Shown here in pieces: positions 37,492 through 44,983 of a stretch of 64,000 nt of DNA. Position 1 is the first letter of the stretch; each line of letters opens with the position of its first letter. Source of the stretch: Chloroflexota bacterium (GTDB lineage: Bacteria; Chloroflexota; Dehalococcoidia; UBA2247; RBG-13-53-26). The notes under the pieces are model-generated. The model saw only the letters and a list, made by a program, of their open reading frames with translations, was not told the DNA's origin and did not search any database. The translations under genes were made by a program, and so were the position numbers. The stretch is taken from NCBI GenBank assembly GCA_016875915.1, contig VGOM01000004.1, positions 1 through 64,000 on the forward strand, in the 5' to 3' direction.

Positions 37492-38703
37492 ATGGCGAGT
37501 GCTCCGCTGGAAGGAATACGAGTCATAAGCTTCGGCACCGGGGCAGTAATCCCTGAATGGGGCAAGGCTCTGGGAGAGCTTGGTGCTGATGTGATCAAGA
37601 TCGAATCGAGGGAGAACCCCGATTTCGTGAGAACCATCGGGCCGGATATGAACAACATCCACGGCTTCAATGAGTCAAACCGGAGCCAGAGAAGCTTCGG
37701 GGTGAACCTCAAGAAGGAGAAGGGGAAGGAGCTTGTCAGGAGACTGATCAAGACAGCCGACATCGTGGGAGAGAACTTTCGCGGCGGCGCCGTGCGAAGC
37801 TTGGGCTTCGACTATGAAGATGTCCGCAAGACCAAGCCTGACATTATTTACATTAGCAGCCAGGGTTTTGGCCAGGGCACCCCATACACGAACTATCAAG
37901 CCTACGGTCCCATGCTGGCGGCTGCCTCCGGAGTGCTCTCTCTGTGGGCACAACCCACTGATCCCTACCCTGTGGGAGCCAACGTACCCCTCCCCGATCA
38001 CATGGCCAGCAAACAGGCGGTGTTTGCAGTTCTCGTGGCTCTCGACTATCGGCGTCGTACCGGCAAGGGGCAGTTCATCGATCTCTGCCAGGTTGAGGTA
38101 GCGGCCTGCATTATTGGCGAGTATTATCTGGACTACAGCATAAACCACCGGGTCGCCGCGAAGGTAGGCAACCGAAACCCCTTTGCCGCTCCATACAATG
38201 CCTATCGCTGCAGGGGTCAAGACCAATGGTGTGTCATAAGCGTGCTCACGAATGATGAATGGATGAGGTTCTGCGACGCAGTTGGGAACCCCGATTGGAC
38301 GAGGGATCCGAGATTCGCCGACACGGTGAGTCGCCTGAGAAATGTGGATGATCTAGACAAGCTCGTAGAGACATGGACGATCGAACACGAGCCGAGGGAA
38401 GTGATGAACACTCTGCAGGCTGCCGGGGTTGCCGCTGGAATGGCTCAGCGCGCTGCGGACACCATAGACGACCCCCACACAAAGGAGACGAAGGCACTGG
38501 TTGAACTTGATCATCCTGTGGCTGGCAGAAGGCTCTACACCAACGTGCCCTATAGGTTGTCCAATGCCACGCTTCCTCCCAGCCGGCGCGCGCCTCTTCT
38601 GGGGGAACACACTGACGAGATATGCCGCGAGTTGCTGGGAATGTCACCGGAGGAGATCCGGAAGCTGACAGAGGAAGGTGTCCTTGACGCCCCGTCCAGG
38701 TAA
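37492..38703 (+). CDS. family III (CaiB/BaiF) CoA-transferase, second of a pair
   Basis: Same fold as its upstream neighbour but clearly diverged, 403 residues. LEGIRVISFGTGAVIPEWGKALGELGADVIKIE is the N-terminal domain (37507-37605). Asp169 in VPLPDHMASKQ sits at the catalytic position known from formyl-CoA transferase. LDYRRRTGKGQFIDLCQVE and LLGEHTDEICRELLG follow. AGGAGGT lies before the ATG. Both genes of the pair retain an Asp, so either subunit could be active. It is probably cotranscribed with the first CoA-transferase. Confidence 0.92.
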   Translation: MASAPLEGIRVISFGTGAVIPEWGKALGELGADVIKIESRENPDFVRTIGPDMNNIHGFNESNRSQRSFGVNLKKEKGKELVRRLIKTADIVGENFRGGAVRSLGFDYEDVRKTKPDIIYISSQGFGQGTPYTNYQAYGPMLAAASGVLSLWAQPTDPYPVGANVPLPDHMASKQAVFAVLVALDYRRRTGKGQFIDLCQVEVAACIIGEYYLDYSINHRVAAKVGNRNPFAAPYNAYRCRGQDQWCVISVLTNDEWMRFCDAVGNPDWTRDPRFADTVSRLRNVDDLDKLVETWTIEHEPREVMNTLQAAGVAAGMAQRAADTIDDPHTKETKALVELDHPVAGRRLYTNVPYRLSNATLPPSRRAPLLGEHTDEICRELLGMSPEEIRKLTEEGVLDAPSR

Positions 38704-38844
38704 CAGGCTGGTGTCCAGGCCTCATGCATTGGTGACACGCCCTACCACACGACGCACTGTGGAGGTGCAGCGACACCTGCCCCGGGTGTCAGGCGCGAGG
38801 GCTGCGGACAAGCCGCCTCTTGATCTGCACTCAGGAGAGTGAAC

Positions 38845-39687
38845 ATGGAGAAGAATGGAATCATTGCGCTGGTCAACAAATCGCCGGAGTTTGTGGACAA
38901 ACACGATCGAGCGGGATGGCTGGACCTGTTCTCATCGAATGCCGTCGTAGAGGACCCGGTGGGAGCTGGCCCTAACCGCAAGGGCAAGGACATACGCAAT
39001 GGGAAGGACGCCCTCGGACGTTTCTACGACATCTTCATCGGCCCCAACAAGATCAAACTCGATGTGCATCAGGACATCGTCGTCGCCAACGAGATGGTTC
39101 GAGAGGTCTCGATACATACCACTCTGCCCAACGGGGCCATCACCATAGTGCACTCCTATTTGGACTACAAGATAGTCGAGGAGAATGGGCAGCTCAAGAT
39201 CGACATGCTGCGCGCGCACTGGGATCTCGGTAGGAATGCCCTGGCGATGGTCCAGAACAGCGGCTTGAAAGGCATCATCGGCTCGACAGTCCAGTTTGGC
39301 GCCATAGTCAAGGCGCAGGGAGTAGGGCGGACTATCGAGTACGTGGGAGCCATGTACAAGGGCATCCGCAAGAAGGGGATGAAGGCCGCCGATGCCTTCG
39401 CCGCCGCGGTCAACGCCAGTGACGAGGGCGTTCTTGCGCGACTATTCGAGACCGGTGCTGCTGTCCACTTCCCTGTGGGCACGGAGCCAACATCTCCGGT
39501 CGATTTCCTCAGGGGGGCGGGCAGGGATGTGAAGCTGGAATTCGAAGGATTGAGATCAGGTGGCTGGTTCACCTCCAGCGCCTTCAGCGCCAGGGAGGCT
39601 GTAACGGACACGCACGGCGCAGTCTTCTTTGAGTTCAGCCCGAAGAGCCGGAAGATGGTCAACGTCCGGTTCTTCTGGAATCGGTAG
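38845..39687 (+). CDS. tandem NTF2/SnoaL-like fold protein
   Basis: The 280 residues look like two NTF2-like cone domains. The first (about 1-130) has FVDKHDRAGWLDLFSSNAVVEDPVG, the pattern of ketosteroid isomerase-like proteins, and FYDIFIGPNKIKLDVHQDIV. The second (about 180-280) has AAVNASDEGVLARLFETGAAVHFPVG. NTF2-fold enzymes act as isomerases, dehydratases or binding proteins; no catalytic Asp/Tyr set can be assigned with confidence. ATG 38845 has GGAG seven bases upstream. It follows the CoA-transferases by 141 bp without an evident promoter and is convergent with the activase gene. Confidence 0.75.
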   Translation: MEKNGIIALVNKSPEFVDKHDRAGWLDLFSSNAVVEDPVGAGPNRKGKDIRNGKDALGRFYDIFIGPNKIKLDVHQDIVVANEMVREVSIHTTLPNGAITIVHSYLDYKIVEENGQLKIDMLRAHWDLGRNALAMVQNSGLKGIIGSTVQFGAIVKAQGVGRTIEYVGAMYKGIRKKGMKAADAFAAAVNASDEGVLARLFETGAAVHFPVGTEPTSPVDFLRGAGRDVKLEFEGLRSGGWFTSSAFSAREAVTDTHGAVFFEFSPKSRKMVNVRFFWNR

Positions 39688-39775
39688 GCTTCGTCCTTCG
39701 TCGACGAAACGGCCACGGACTCGGGGAACTCCGGCCTTGCTCTCACACGGTGACACCCTCAAGGGCACCACCTAT

Positions 39776-40705
39776 CTACCTGCCCACATCTGCCCTGATG
39801 CCATGAGATTCGACCAGTCTCTTCAGTGCCCCAATCCGCTCGTCGCTGACAGCGGGAATGCCTTTCCAGGGATACACCTTCCCGGTAGCCGCATACTTCG
39901 GCTCCCCGAACTTGTGGTACGGCAGGAGCGAGATCTTCTCCACCCGAGGTTCGAGGGCATGAACGAGCCTGCATAGCTGCTCCAGCTCACCCTCGGTGTC
40001 ACTGAATTGGGGAATCAGCGCATGTCGTATCCACACTTTGAGGCCTGGCTTGGCCACCGTCTTTCGCAGGTTCTCCAGAATCCGGTCATTCGGCACCCCG
40101 GTAGCTTCCTCGTGTCTGACTGAATCTGGGTGCTTGATGTCATACAGCACCAGGTCAACGTGGTCCAGTACCTTGTCCAGGGTTTCCCAGTCAGCATAGC
40201 CAGAGGTATCCAGGGCAGTATGGAAGCCTCTTCTCCTGGCCTCCCGGAGCAGTTCTAGGGCAAACTGCCACTGCACCAGAGGTTCGCCCCCGGAAACGGT
40301 CATCCCTCCCTCAGTGCGCCCATAGAAACTCGCGTCTCTCGCCACCGTGTCCATCACTTGGGCGACAGTCATGTATTCGCCGGCACGCCCTATGGCCCCA
40401 GATGGGCATGCCTCGGCGCATCTCATGCATTCGTTGCATTGCTCCCACAGGATAGTACGGGCATTCCCTGCTATGGCGATGGCCTCGCGTGAGCACGCTT
40501 CGATGCATCTGCCGCACCTGATGCACTTCGCGTCCCGGGTGATTATCTCGGGGCTTGGTCTCGTGGACTCTGGGTTGCTGCACCACCCGCAACGGAGGGG
40601 GCAACCCTTGAGGAATACCGTAGTCCTTATCCCCGGGCCATCATGAATCGAAAAGCGTTGGATGTTGAAGACAACACCCCTCGCTTCGGCGGTGTCGTAA
40701 GGCAT
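39776..40705 (-). CDS. glycyl radical enzyme activase (radical SAM)
   Basis: Abstracts hydrogen from the glycine of the adjacent glycyl radical enzyme using SAM. The 309 residues carry FSIHDGPGIRTTVFLKGCPLRC (40654-40589), giving the radical SAM cluster C35-x3-C39-x2-C42. Two further 4Fe-4S ferredoxin motifs are inserted after it (CIRCGRCIEAC, CNECMRCAEAC). GGMTVSGGEPLVQWQFALEL is the SAM-binding GGE. Auxiliary clusters of this kind are found in activases of non-PFL glycyl radical enzymes. ATG 40705-40703 is chosen from the conserved start; the ribosome binding site is weak, which fits low-level synthesis. Confidence 0.93.
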   Translation of the reverse strand: MPYDTAEARGVVFNIQRFSIHDGPGIRTTVFLKGCPLRCGWCSNPESTRPSPEIITRDAKCIRCGRCIEACSREAIAIAGNARTILWEQCNECMRCAEACPSGAIGRAGEYMTVAQVMDTVARDASFYGRTEGGMTVSGGEPLVQWQFALELLREARRRGFHTALDTSGYADWETLDKVLDHVDLVLYDIKHPDSVRHEEATGVPNDRILENLRKTVAKPGLKVWIRHALIPQFSDTEGELEQLCRLVHALEPRVEKISLLPYHKFGEPKYAATGKVYPWKGIPAVSDERIGALKRLVESHGIRADVGR

Positions 40706-40724
40706 AGCCCCAGCTATGGGTTGA

Positions 40725-40755
40725 GAAAGGGATTCCCGTCTTCGGAATCCCTTTC
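40725..40755 (-). promoter_or_regulatory. stem-loop between the glycyl radical enzyme and its activase
   Basis: A perfect 12-bp inverted repeat (40725-40736 with 40744-40755) with a 7-nt loop lies in the 88-nt gap. On the coding strand it is followed by CTCAACCC, not a T tract. It looks more like an mRNA stabiliser or processing element than a full terminator. Confidence 0.6.
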
Positions 40756-40793
40756 CCCGATCGCCCCGGCCAGGCTCAACTTCTGGAAACGGA

Positions 40794-43340
40794 CTAGCAG
40801 CGTAGGGATTGCTCCGTCCTGGCGATGATGCTGTCCTGGGTTTCCTTGGACAGGTCAATCCAGTAGGCGCTGTACCCCGCCACCCTCACCTGAAGATTGC
40901 TGTACCTCTCCGGGTGCTCCTGGGCATCCTTGAGTGTCTTGCTATCCCACACATTGAACTGGACGTGGGGAATGGTTCCCTTGGCGTGCCACTCCTTGAG
41001 GTACGCGGAGAACAAACTCCTGTTCTCTCCTTCCAGGTACTGGGGCATGAACCTCTGGTTCAGCAGCTGACTGTGCATGTACGGTATCTTGGCCACTGAG
41101 TTGAGCACCGCCGTCGGACCATTCTGGTCGGCCCCGGCCATAGGTGACAAGGTACCGTCAGCCAACGGGGTGCCGGCCCGCCTGCCATCGGGGGTGGCTC
41201 CGCACATAAGGCCAGACGATTGGAATGCCGCCGCTGTGCTCCCGTCAATGGTTACGGTACAACCCCAAGCATCTTTGACCTGATTCAGCGTGCCGTCATG
41301 CACTCTTGTCAGGACCTTCACCGCCCAGGTATCGGCATAGTCATCGTCATTTCCGTATTTGGGGGCCCTCAGGAATTCCTGGCGCATCACCTCGCGTCCT
41401 TCCCAGTTCGTCTTCAACGCCTCGATAAGCTCGTCCATGGTGTACTTCTTGTCATCAAAGACCAGCTTCTGAACAGCCGCGAGGGAGTCGGCGATGTTGA
41501 TCCCCCCCAGGAAGACCATGAAGGGCCAAGTATCATGCTCCTTGTGCAGCTCCGTGAGGTCGATCCCCCTTTCCACAGCCTCATCCAGGAGGAAGGAGTT
41601 GCAGGGGTCCGGGCTGTACTCGATCACTATCTGTTGTCCGATATTCCAGGAGCTTATCCCGATCTTCATGTAGAACAGCAGCCGCTCACAGAAGGCATCG
41701 AGGACCTCATCGGCAGACTTCATCTGCCTCGGGTCCTTGGTCTTGGGCTTGCCGGGCAAGGGAGGGGTTTCGAACAACCCGAAGACCTCGGACAGCAGCT
41801 TGGGACCGAATATGGCCCCGATGTTGGCAATACCCGAAGCTGTCACCGCCCTGCCGCGGATATGCGGATTGACGCAGCACCCCAGCTGCACCCTCTTGGC
41901 GTCTTCAGTGGACCAGCCCCTGGTGTAGCACCATTTCTCCAGCATGTCCTGATTGTGGAAAGCCGGCTGCCCGCTGCCCATCCGGTTCAGATCGATGGCC
42001 CTCTCTAGCACATCCGGCGAGATGTCCCGGTGGTAGAGCAGGCAAAGCGGCGGCTGGCAGAGGTGAAGATTGGCCAGCGCCTCCATGGCCATGCAACTCA
42101 AATCGTTGGATACGTCCTTGCCGTTCTCGTCTGCTCCGCAGATGTTCGGGGCCCAGCCTACATCGAAGCCGGCAGTGGCGCTGAAGATCGCCGGCCACTC
42201 CAGCGGAGACCCGATTTCCTGCGCCTTGATCCACAGGCACTCGACCAGCTCCAGTGCATCCTTCCTGGTGATCCGGCCCGCCTTCATATCGGCTTCGTAG
42301 TACGGCCACCACACCCGGTCGATCCTGACACCGCTGCCATTTCCGCACATCACCATGAAATGCCCCACAATCTCGACGATCCACATGAACTGCAGGGCTT
42401 CGTGGAAGGTCCGGGGCGGGTTGGCCGGGACCCAGTCCAGGATGTCGGCTAGATCCTCCAACTCCTTCTTGCGGGCCCTATCTTTCTCCGCCTTCGCCTG
42501 CTCTCTGGCGAGCTCAGCGTGTCTCTTGGCATAGCGGATAGTGGCCCGGCCGCATATCGCCATAGCTTCCCACTGGTGCTTCCTCGCCAGATACTCCGCA
42601 GGGCTCATTTCCCCCACTCTTGCTTCGAGGTCCTTCAGCTTGGCCTCGATCCTGTCGATCCTCGCCTGGAGACCTTCAGGGTAGAGCGTCTCGTAGTCGT
42701 ACCCGGGCAGGGCGCGGCTCTCTTCCCAGGTCTGCGGGTAGACGCTGACCGCGCTGGGGTCCTTGTCGACGATTGGCCTGAGGAATTGCGGTATGTGGTC
42801 ATATACTCGGTCCCTGACACACCTTCCCTTCCAGTATTCGCAGATGTCCTCGACGATCTCCTTCCTCTCCTCATCCGTAACCATGTTGGAGTAGCCACCC
42901 GTGGTGACCCCCTCTGGCATCCACCAGCAGCTGGCCTCGGGGTACCATCGTATCTCATCTGGCGACCCGTTGGCGTCACCCACTATGAGCTCTCCGGGCT
43001 TGATGAAGATGGGCATCTCGTCGCACATCTTCTCCACTGCCCTGGCCCTGCGGATGGCCCATGGCTGTCCCTCCGTCTCCCTGTAGGCCCTGGTCACCAG
43101 CCTGGCGCGGTCTAGGTCAACTCTGACTCCGCTACGGAATTCGCACTTGCCAAACCCGGCGGCAACCATAACCCACTCCTTGGTCACCGCTGCCTTCCAG
43201 CCCACTGAATCCCGGAGCTTGGCGGTGCGGGGCGTGGAGCCGTAGCCCCACTCGTAGGGCACGGTCTTGGTCACCCTGTCCTCAAAGGAAATACTGCCTG
43301 GCTTCGGTATGTCTGTTCTTGCCTTCACCGCGTGTGCCAT
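40794..43340 (-). CDS. glycyl radical enzyme of unassigned subclass
   Basis: Radical enzyme of 848 residues. The C-terminal glycyl loop QVRVAGYSAYW places the radical on Gly822 (codon 40877-40875), and the active-site loop VQLGCCVNPHIRGRA has a Cys pair at 488-489. Dehydratases, choline lyase and arylacetate decarboxylases have Cys-x-Glu at this loop; here Asn replaces the Glu. PFL has a Cys pair but differs in length and glycyl loop. Length and the RTFHEALQFMWIV core resemble the decarboxylase/X-succinate-synthase size class. ATG 43340-43338 follows AAAGGTGG; an upstream TTG lacks this. The activase is downstream; the CoA and beta-oxidation genes nearby suggest a degradative role. Confidence 0.92.
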   Translation of the reverse strand: MAHAVKARTDIPKPGSISFEDRVTKTVPYEWGYGSTPRTAKLRDSVGWKAAVTKEWVMVAAGFGKCEFRSGVRVDLDRARLVTRAYRETEGQPWAIRRARAVEKMCDEMPIFIKPGELIVGDANGSPDEIRWYPEASCWWMPEGVTTGGYSNMVTDEERKEIVEDICEYWKGRCVRDRVYDHIPQFLRPIVDKDPSAVSVYPQTWEESRALPGYDYETLYPEGLQARIDRIEAKLKDLEARVGEMSPAEYLARKHQWEAMAICGRATIRYAKRHAELAREQAKAEKDRARKKELEDLADILDWVPANPPRTFHEALQFMWIVEIVGHFMVMCGNGSGVRIDRVWWPYYEADMKAGRITRKDALELVECLWIKAQEIGSPLEWPAIFSATAGFDVGWAPNICGADENGKDVSNDLSCMAMEALANLHLCQPPLCLLYHRDISPDVLERAIDLNRMGSGQPAFHNQDMLEKWCYTRGWSTEDAKRVQLGCCVNPHIRGRAVTASGIANIGAIFGPKLLSEVFGLFETPPLPGKPKTKDPRQMKSADEVLDAFCERLLFYMKIGISSWNIGQQIVIEYSPDPCNSFLLDEAVERGIDLTELHKEHDTWPFMVFLGGINIADSLAAVQKLVFDDKKYTMDELIEALKTNWEGREVMRQEFLRAPKYGNDDDYADTWAVKVLTRVHDGTLNQVKDAWGCTVTIDGSTAAAFQSSGLMCGATPDGRRAGTPLADGTLSPMAGADQNGPTAVLNSVAKIPYMHSQLLNQRFMPQYLEGENRSLFSAYLKEWHAKGTIPHVQFNVWDSKTLKDAQEHPERYSNLQVRVAGYSAYWIDLSKETQDSIIARTEQSLRC

Positions 43341-43450
43341 TGCCCCTTGCCACCTTTCATTTAGCCTAGATTGAATATCCTCAACCAACGCACAAAACCA
43401 TACACAGCGTGAACGTGAATTCTACGTCACCATCGCATGCCTGTATGTGG

Positions 43451-43494
43451 TCTGTATCTTGTTCCAGGTGAATGACAGTGGAACAAGATACAGA
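43451..43494. promoter_or_regulatory. perfect 16-bp inverted repeat at the glycyl radical operon promoter
   Basis: Arms 43451-43466 and 43479-43494 (TCTGTATCTTGTTCCA and its exact complement) with a 12-nt centre. It overlaps the predicted -10 box and start of the glycyl radical operon, so it is not fully transcribed. A repressor operator is the simplest reading. No matching dyad is seen at the alcohol dehydrogenase promoter. Confidence 0.7.
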
Positions 43495-43497
43495 ATA
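43492..43497 (-). promoter_or_regulatory. -10 box of the glycyl radical operon
   Basis: TATTCT on the minus strand, preceded by TGAT, 21 nt downstream of the shared 47-bp element and without a good -35. The arrangement matches the alcohol dehydrogenase promoter and suggests activator dependence. Predicted leader is about 145 nt. Confidence 0.5.
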
Positions 43498-43518
43498 ATC
43501 AGAAATCTCTCACACGGT

Positions 43519-43565
43519 TCTGGACACAAATACGAACTGACCCCTAGACGGATGGCGAGTTTTCA
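43519..43565 (+). promoter_or_regulatory. shared 47-bp element, copy 1 (glycyl radical operon side)
   Basis: TCTGGACA, 11 variable bases, then a 28-bp block (43538-43565) from TGACCCCT to GCGAGTTTTCA. Copy 2 at 44765-44811 is in inverted orientation and matches 26 of 28 bases in the block and all of TCTGGACA, with the same 11-nt spacing. Copy 1 ends 178 bp from the glycyl radical enzyme ATG. Confidence 0.75.
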
Positions 43566-43708
43566 CAACCGCCACATCTTCGACGAAGCCGCCCACCCTG
43601 CTATCCTCCCACTTGAGCCTAACATATCTCATTGGGATCCCGTTGGCAAGCGCTTTGACTTCAGGATGTGCGTCTTCGCCAGGAAAAGCACTCCGGTGTG
43701 AGTGGTAC

Positions 43709-43737
43709 TTGACAATCACTTCATAAAGAGATAGGAC
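43709..43737 (+). promoter_or_regulatory. promoter of the XRE-PAS-LuxR regulator
   Basis: A perfect TTGACA (43709-43714), a 17-nt spacer and a poor TAGGAC (43732-43737). The start near 43744 would give a leader of about 18 nt. The rest of the 421-bp gap 43341-43761 holds the elements listed separately and no convincing gene. Confidence 0.45.
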
Positions 43738-43761
43738 TAGTGTACAGTATTGGCGAGCACT

Positions 43762-44754
43762 ATGATGACATTTGGGCAGCGGCTGAGGGAGCTTCGACAG
43801 GCCAAGGGTATGACACAAGGAGGATTGGCGCGGAGGACAGCCATCAGTTCCACATACGTTAGTAAGCTTGAAACCGGTGTTGTGTCTCCACCCAGGCAGA
43901 AGATCATCTTGGCCTTGGCCAAGGCTCTTGGTGTAGACGAATCGGAGCAGGATGAGCTATTTGGCCTTGCTAGGAAGATCCCTCCTGACTTGTTGGCACA
44001 CGTAGACACTGGAATGATAAGGACGTGGCGATCCCTTAGGGAGAATGAAGAGACGCCAGCCCACGAATCAGCAGCATTGCGGCGGCGAATTGGTGAGTCA
44101 GAAGCATTGGACACCCGCCAAACGCGGCTTATGGAGTTGCCTGAGAGGCAGAAGGACATCTTTCGAGCCCTGATTGAGACTTTTCCGGACGGCATCGTGA
44201 TTCTGGGCAGTGAGCTAGAAGTCATATACGAGAACCCGTCCATCTCACGCATTCTTGGCTATCAACCGGGTGAATTTACTGGTAGGGATACGTTTGCGGT
44301 CATTCACCCAGATGATATGCCTAGGGTAGCCCGCAGGCTCGCCAAGATGATACAGAATCCAGATGACACCGGAAGTCATACCCAGTGCCGTGTGAGGCAC
44401 AAGGACGGCACGTGGCGTGTGGTTGATGCAGTCGCCAACAACCTTCTCCAAGATGCCGCCGTGAAGGGCATCGTTGTGGTAATCCACAAGATCGGCAGGC
44501 GTCACCAGGGCGAACAAGCCTTGGCTGAAGAAGCAGCGGCTTTGGCAGTGGCGACGAAATACCGCCTGACAGGGAGTGAACGCAAAGTGCTCACTCTGAT
44601 TACTGAGGGGAAGAGCAACCCCCAGATAGCGGAGCAGTTGGTCGTCAGTCCGTCCACTGTGAGATTCCACGTCACCGGTATCCTCCGCAAACTGGGTGTC
44701 ACCAGCCGCACGGAGGCAGCCGCCGTCGCACTGCGCTGCCACCTGGTCGACTGA
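43762..44754 (+). CDS. XRE-PAS-LuxR transcriptional regulator
   Basis: The 330 residues join two different DNA-binding domains around a sensor. Residues about 3-60 are an XRE helix-turn-helix (FGQRLRELRQAKGMTQGGLA, STYVSKLETG). About 130-245 form a PAS domain (DGIVILGSELEVIYENPSIS, FAVIHPDDMPRVARRLAK, RHKDGTWRVVDAVANNL). About 265-325 are a LuxR/GerE domain (LTGSERKVLTLITEGKSNPQIAEQL, VRFHVTGILRKLGV). ATG 43762 is used; no clear ribosome binding site. It lies between the glycyl radical operon and the alcohol dehydrogenase operon, each with a copy of the same 47-bp element, so it probably controls both. The PAS ligand is unknown. Confidence 0.88.
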   Translation: MMTFGQRLRELRQAKGMTQGGLARRTAISSTYVSKLETGVVSPPRQKIILALAKALGVDESEQDELFGLARKIPPDLLAHVDTGMIRTWRSLRENEETPAHESAALRRRIGESEALDTRQTRLMELPERQKDIFRALIETFPDGIVILGSELEVIYENPSISRILGYQPGEFTGRDTFAVIHPDDMPRVARRLAKMIQNPDDTGSHTQCRVRHKDGTWRVVDAVANNLLQDAAVKGIVVVIHKIGRRHQGEQALAEEAAALAVATKYRLTGSERKVLTLITEGKSNPQIAEQLVVSPSTVRFHVTGILRKLGVTSRTEAAAVALRCHLVD

Positions 44755-44764
44755 TTGGCTCGCA

Positions 44765-44811
44765 TGAAAACTCGCTATCCGTCCAGGGGTCAATCTCTCC
44801 TGATGTCCAGA
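44765..44811 (-). promoter_or_regulatory. shared 47-bp element, copy 2 (alcohol dehydrogenase side)
   Basis: Read on the minus strand, it has the same TCTGGACA-N11-28-bp block as copy 1. It begins 10 bp after the regulator stop and ends 172 bp before the alcohol dehydrogenase ATG. Relative to the gene served it has the same orientation as copy 1. Confidence 0.75.
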
Positions 44812-44834
44812 GCTGCCTCTTGGATTCCCTGATC

Positions 44835-44840
44835 TATAAT
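44835..44840 (+). promoter_or_regulatory. -10 box of the alcohol dehydrogenase operon
   Basis: A perfect TATAAT 23 nt downstream of element copy 2, with no -35 at 16-18 nt. The bases GATT-C-TGAT before it resemble those at the glycyl radical promoter. Leader about 137 nt; nothing else recognised in 44841-44970. Confidence 0.55.
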
Positions 44841-44983
44841 TCTTCCGTTCGACTCTGATGATCTTGCTGTCACGTCTTGGATCCCGGCGGCAACTCAAAT
44901 CGACGGGGGGAGCACAATCCATGCTTTGCCGCAATGTCGTTGTTCTGGCATAGTCGTTGCTCATAGAAAGGAGGGCATAGACC

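Noticed and set aside
40794-43340. Annotating the glycyl radical enzyme as pyruvate formate-lyase or benzylsuccinate synthase
   Set aside because: Length, glycyl loop and activase with extra Fe-S clusters do not fit PFL. No BssB/BssC-type small subunits are present, and the CCVNP loop is not one I can assign to a known class.
43451-43494. Reading the 16-bp inverted repeat as a transcription terminator
   Set aside because: No T tract follows on either strand and the -10 box of the glycyl radical operon overlaps one arm.
43447-43701. Possible 84-residue gene between the glycyl radical enzyme and the regulator, and an overlapping minus-strand frame (43510-43818)
   Set aside because: No ribosome binding site or family similarity. 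The plus-strand frame covers the inverted repeat and the 47-bp element. A short similarity to a frame near 44790 comes from that shared DNA element, not from a protein.
43519-44811. Regarding the inverted 47-bp copies as ends of a small transposon carrying the regulator
   Set aside because: No transposase or target-site duplication is visible, and the equal distance and orientation to both promoters fits operators better.
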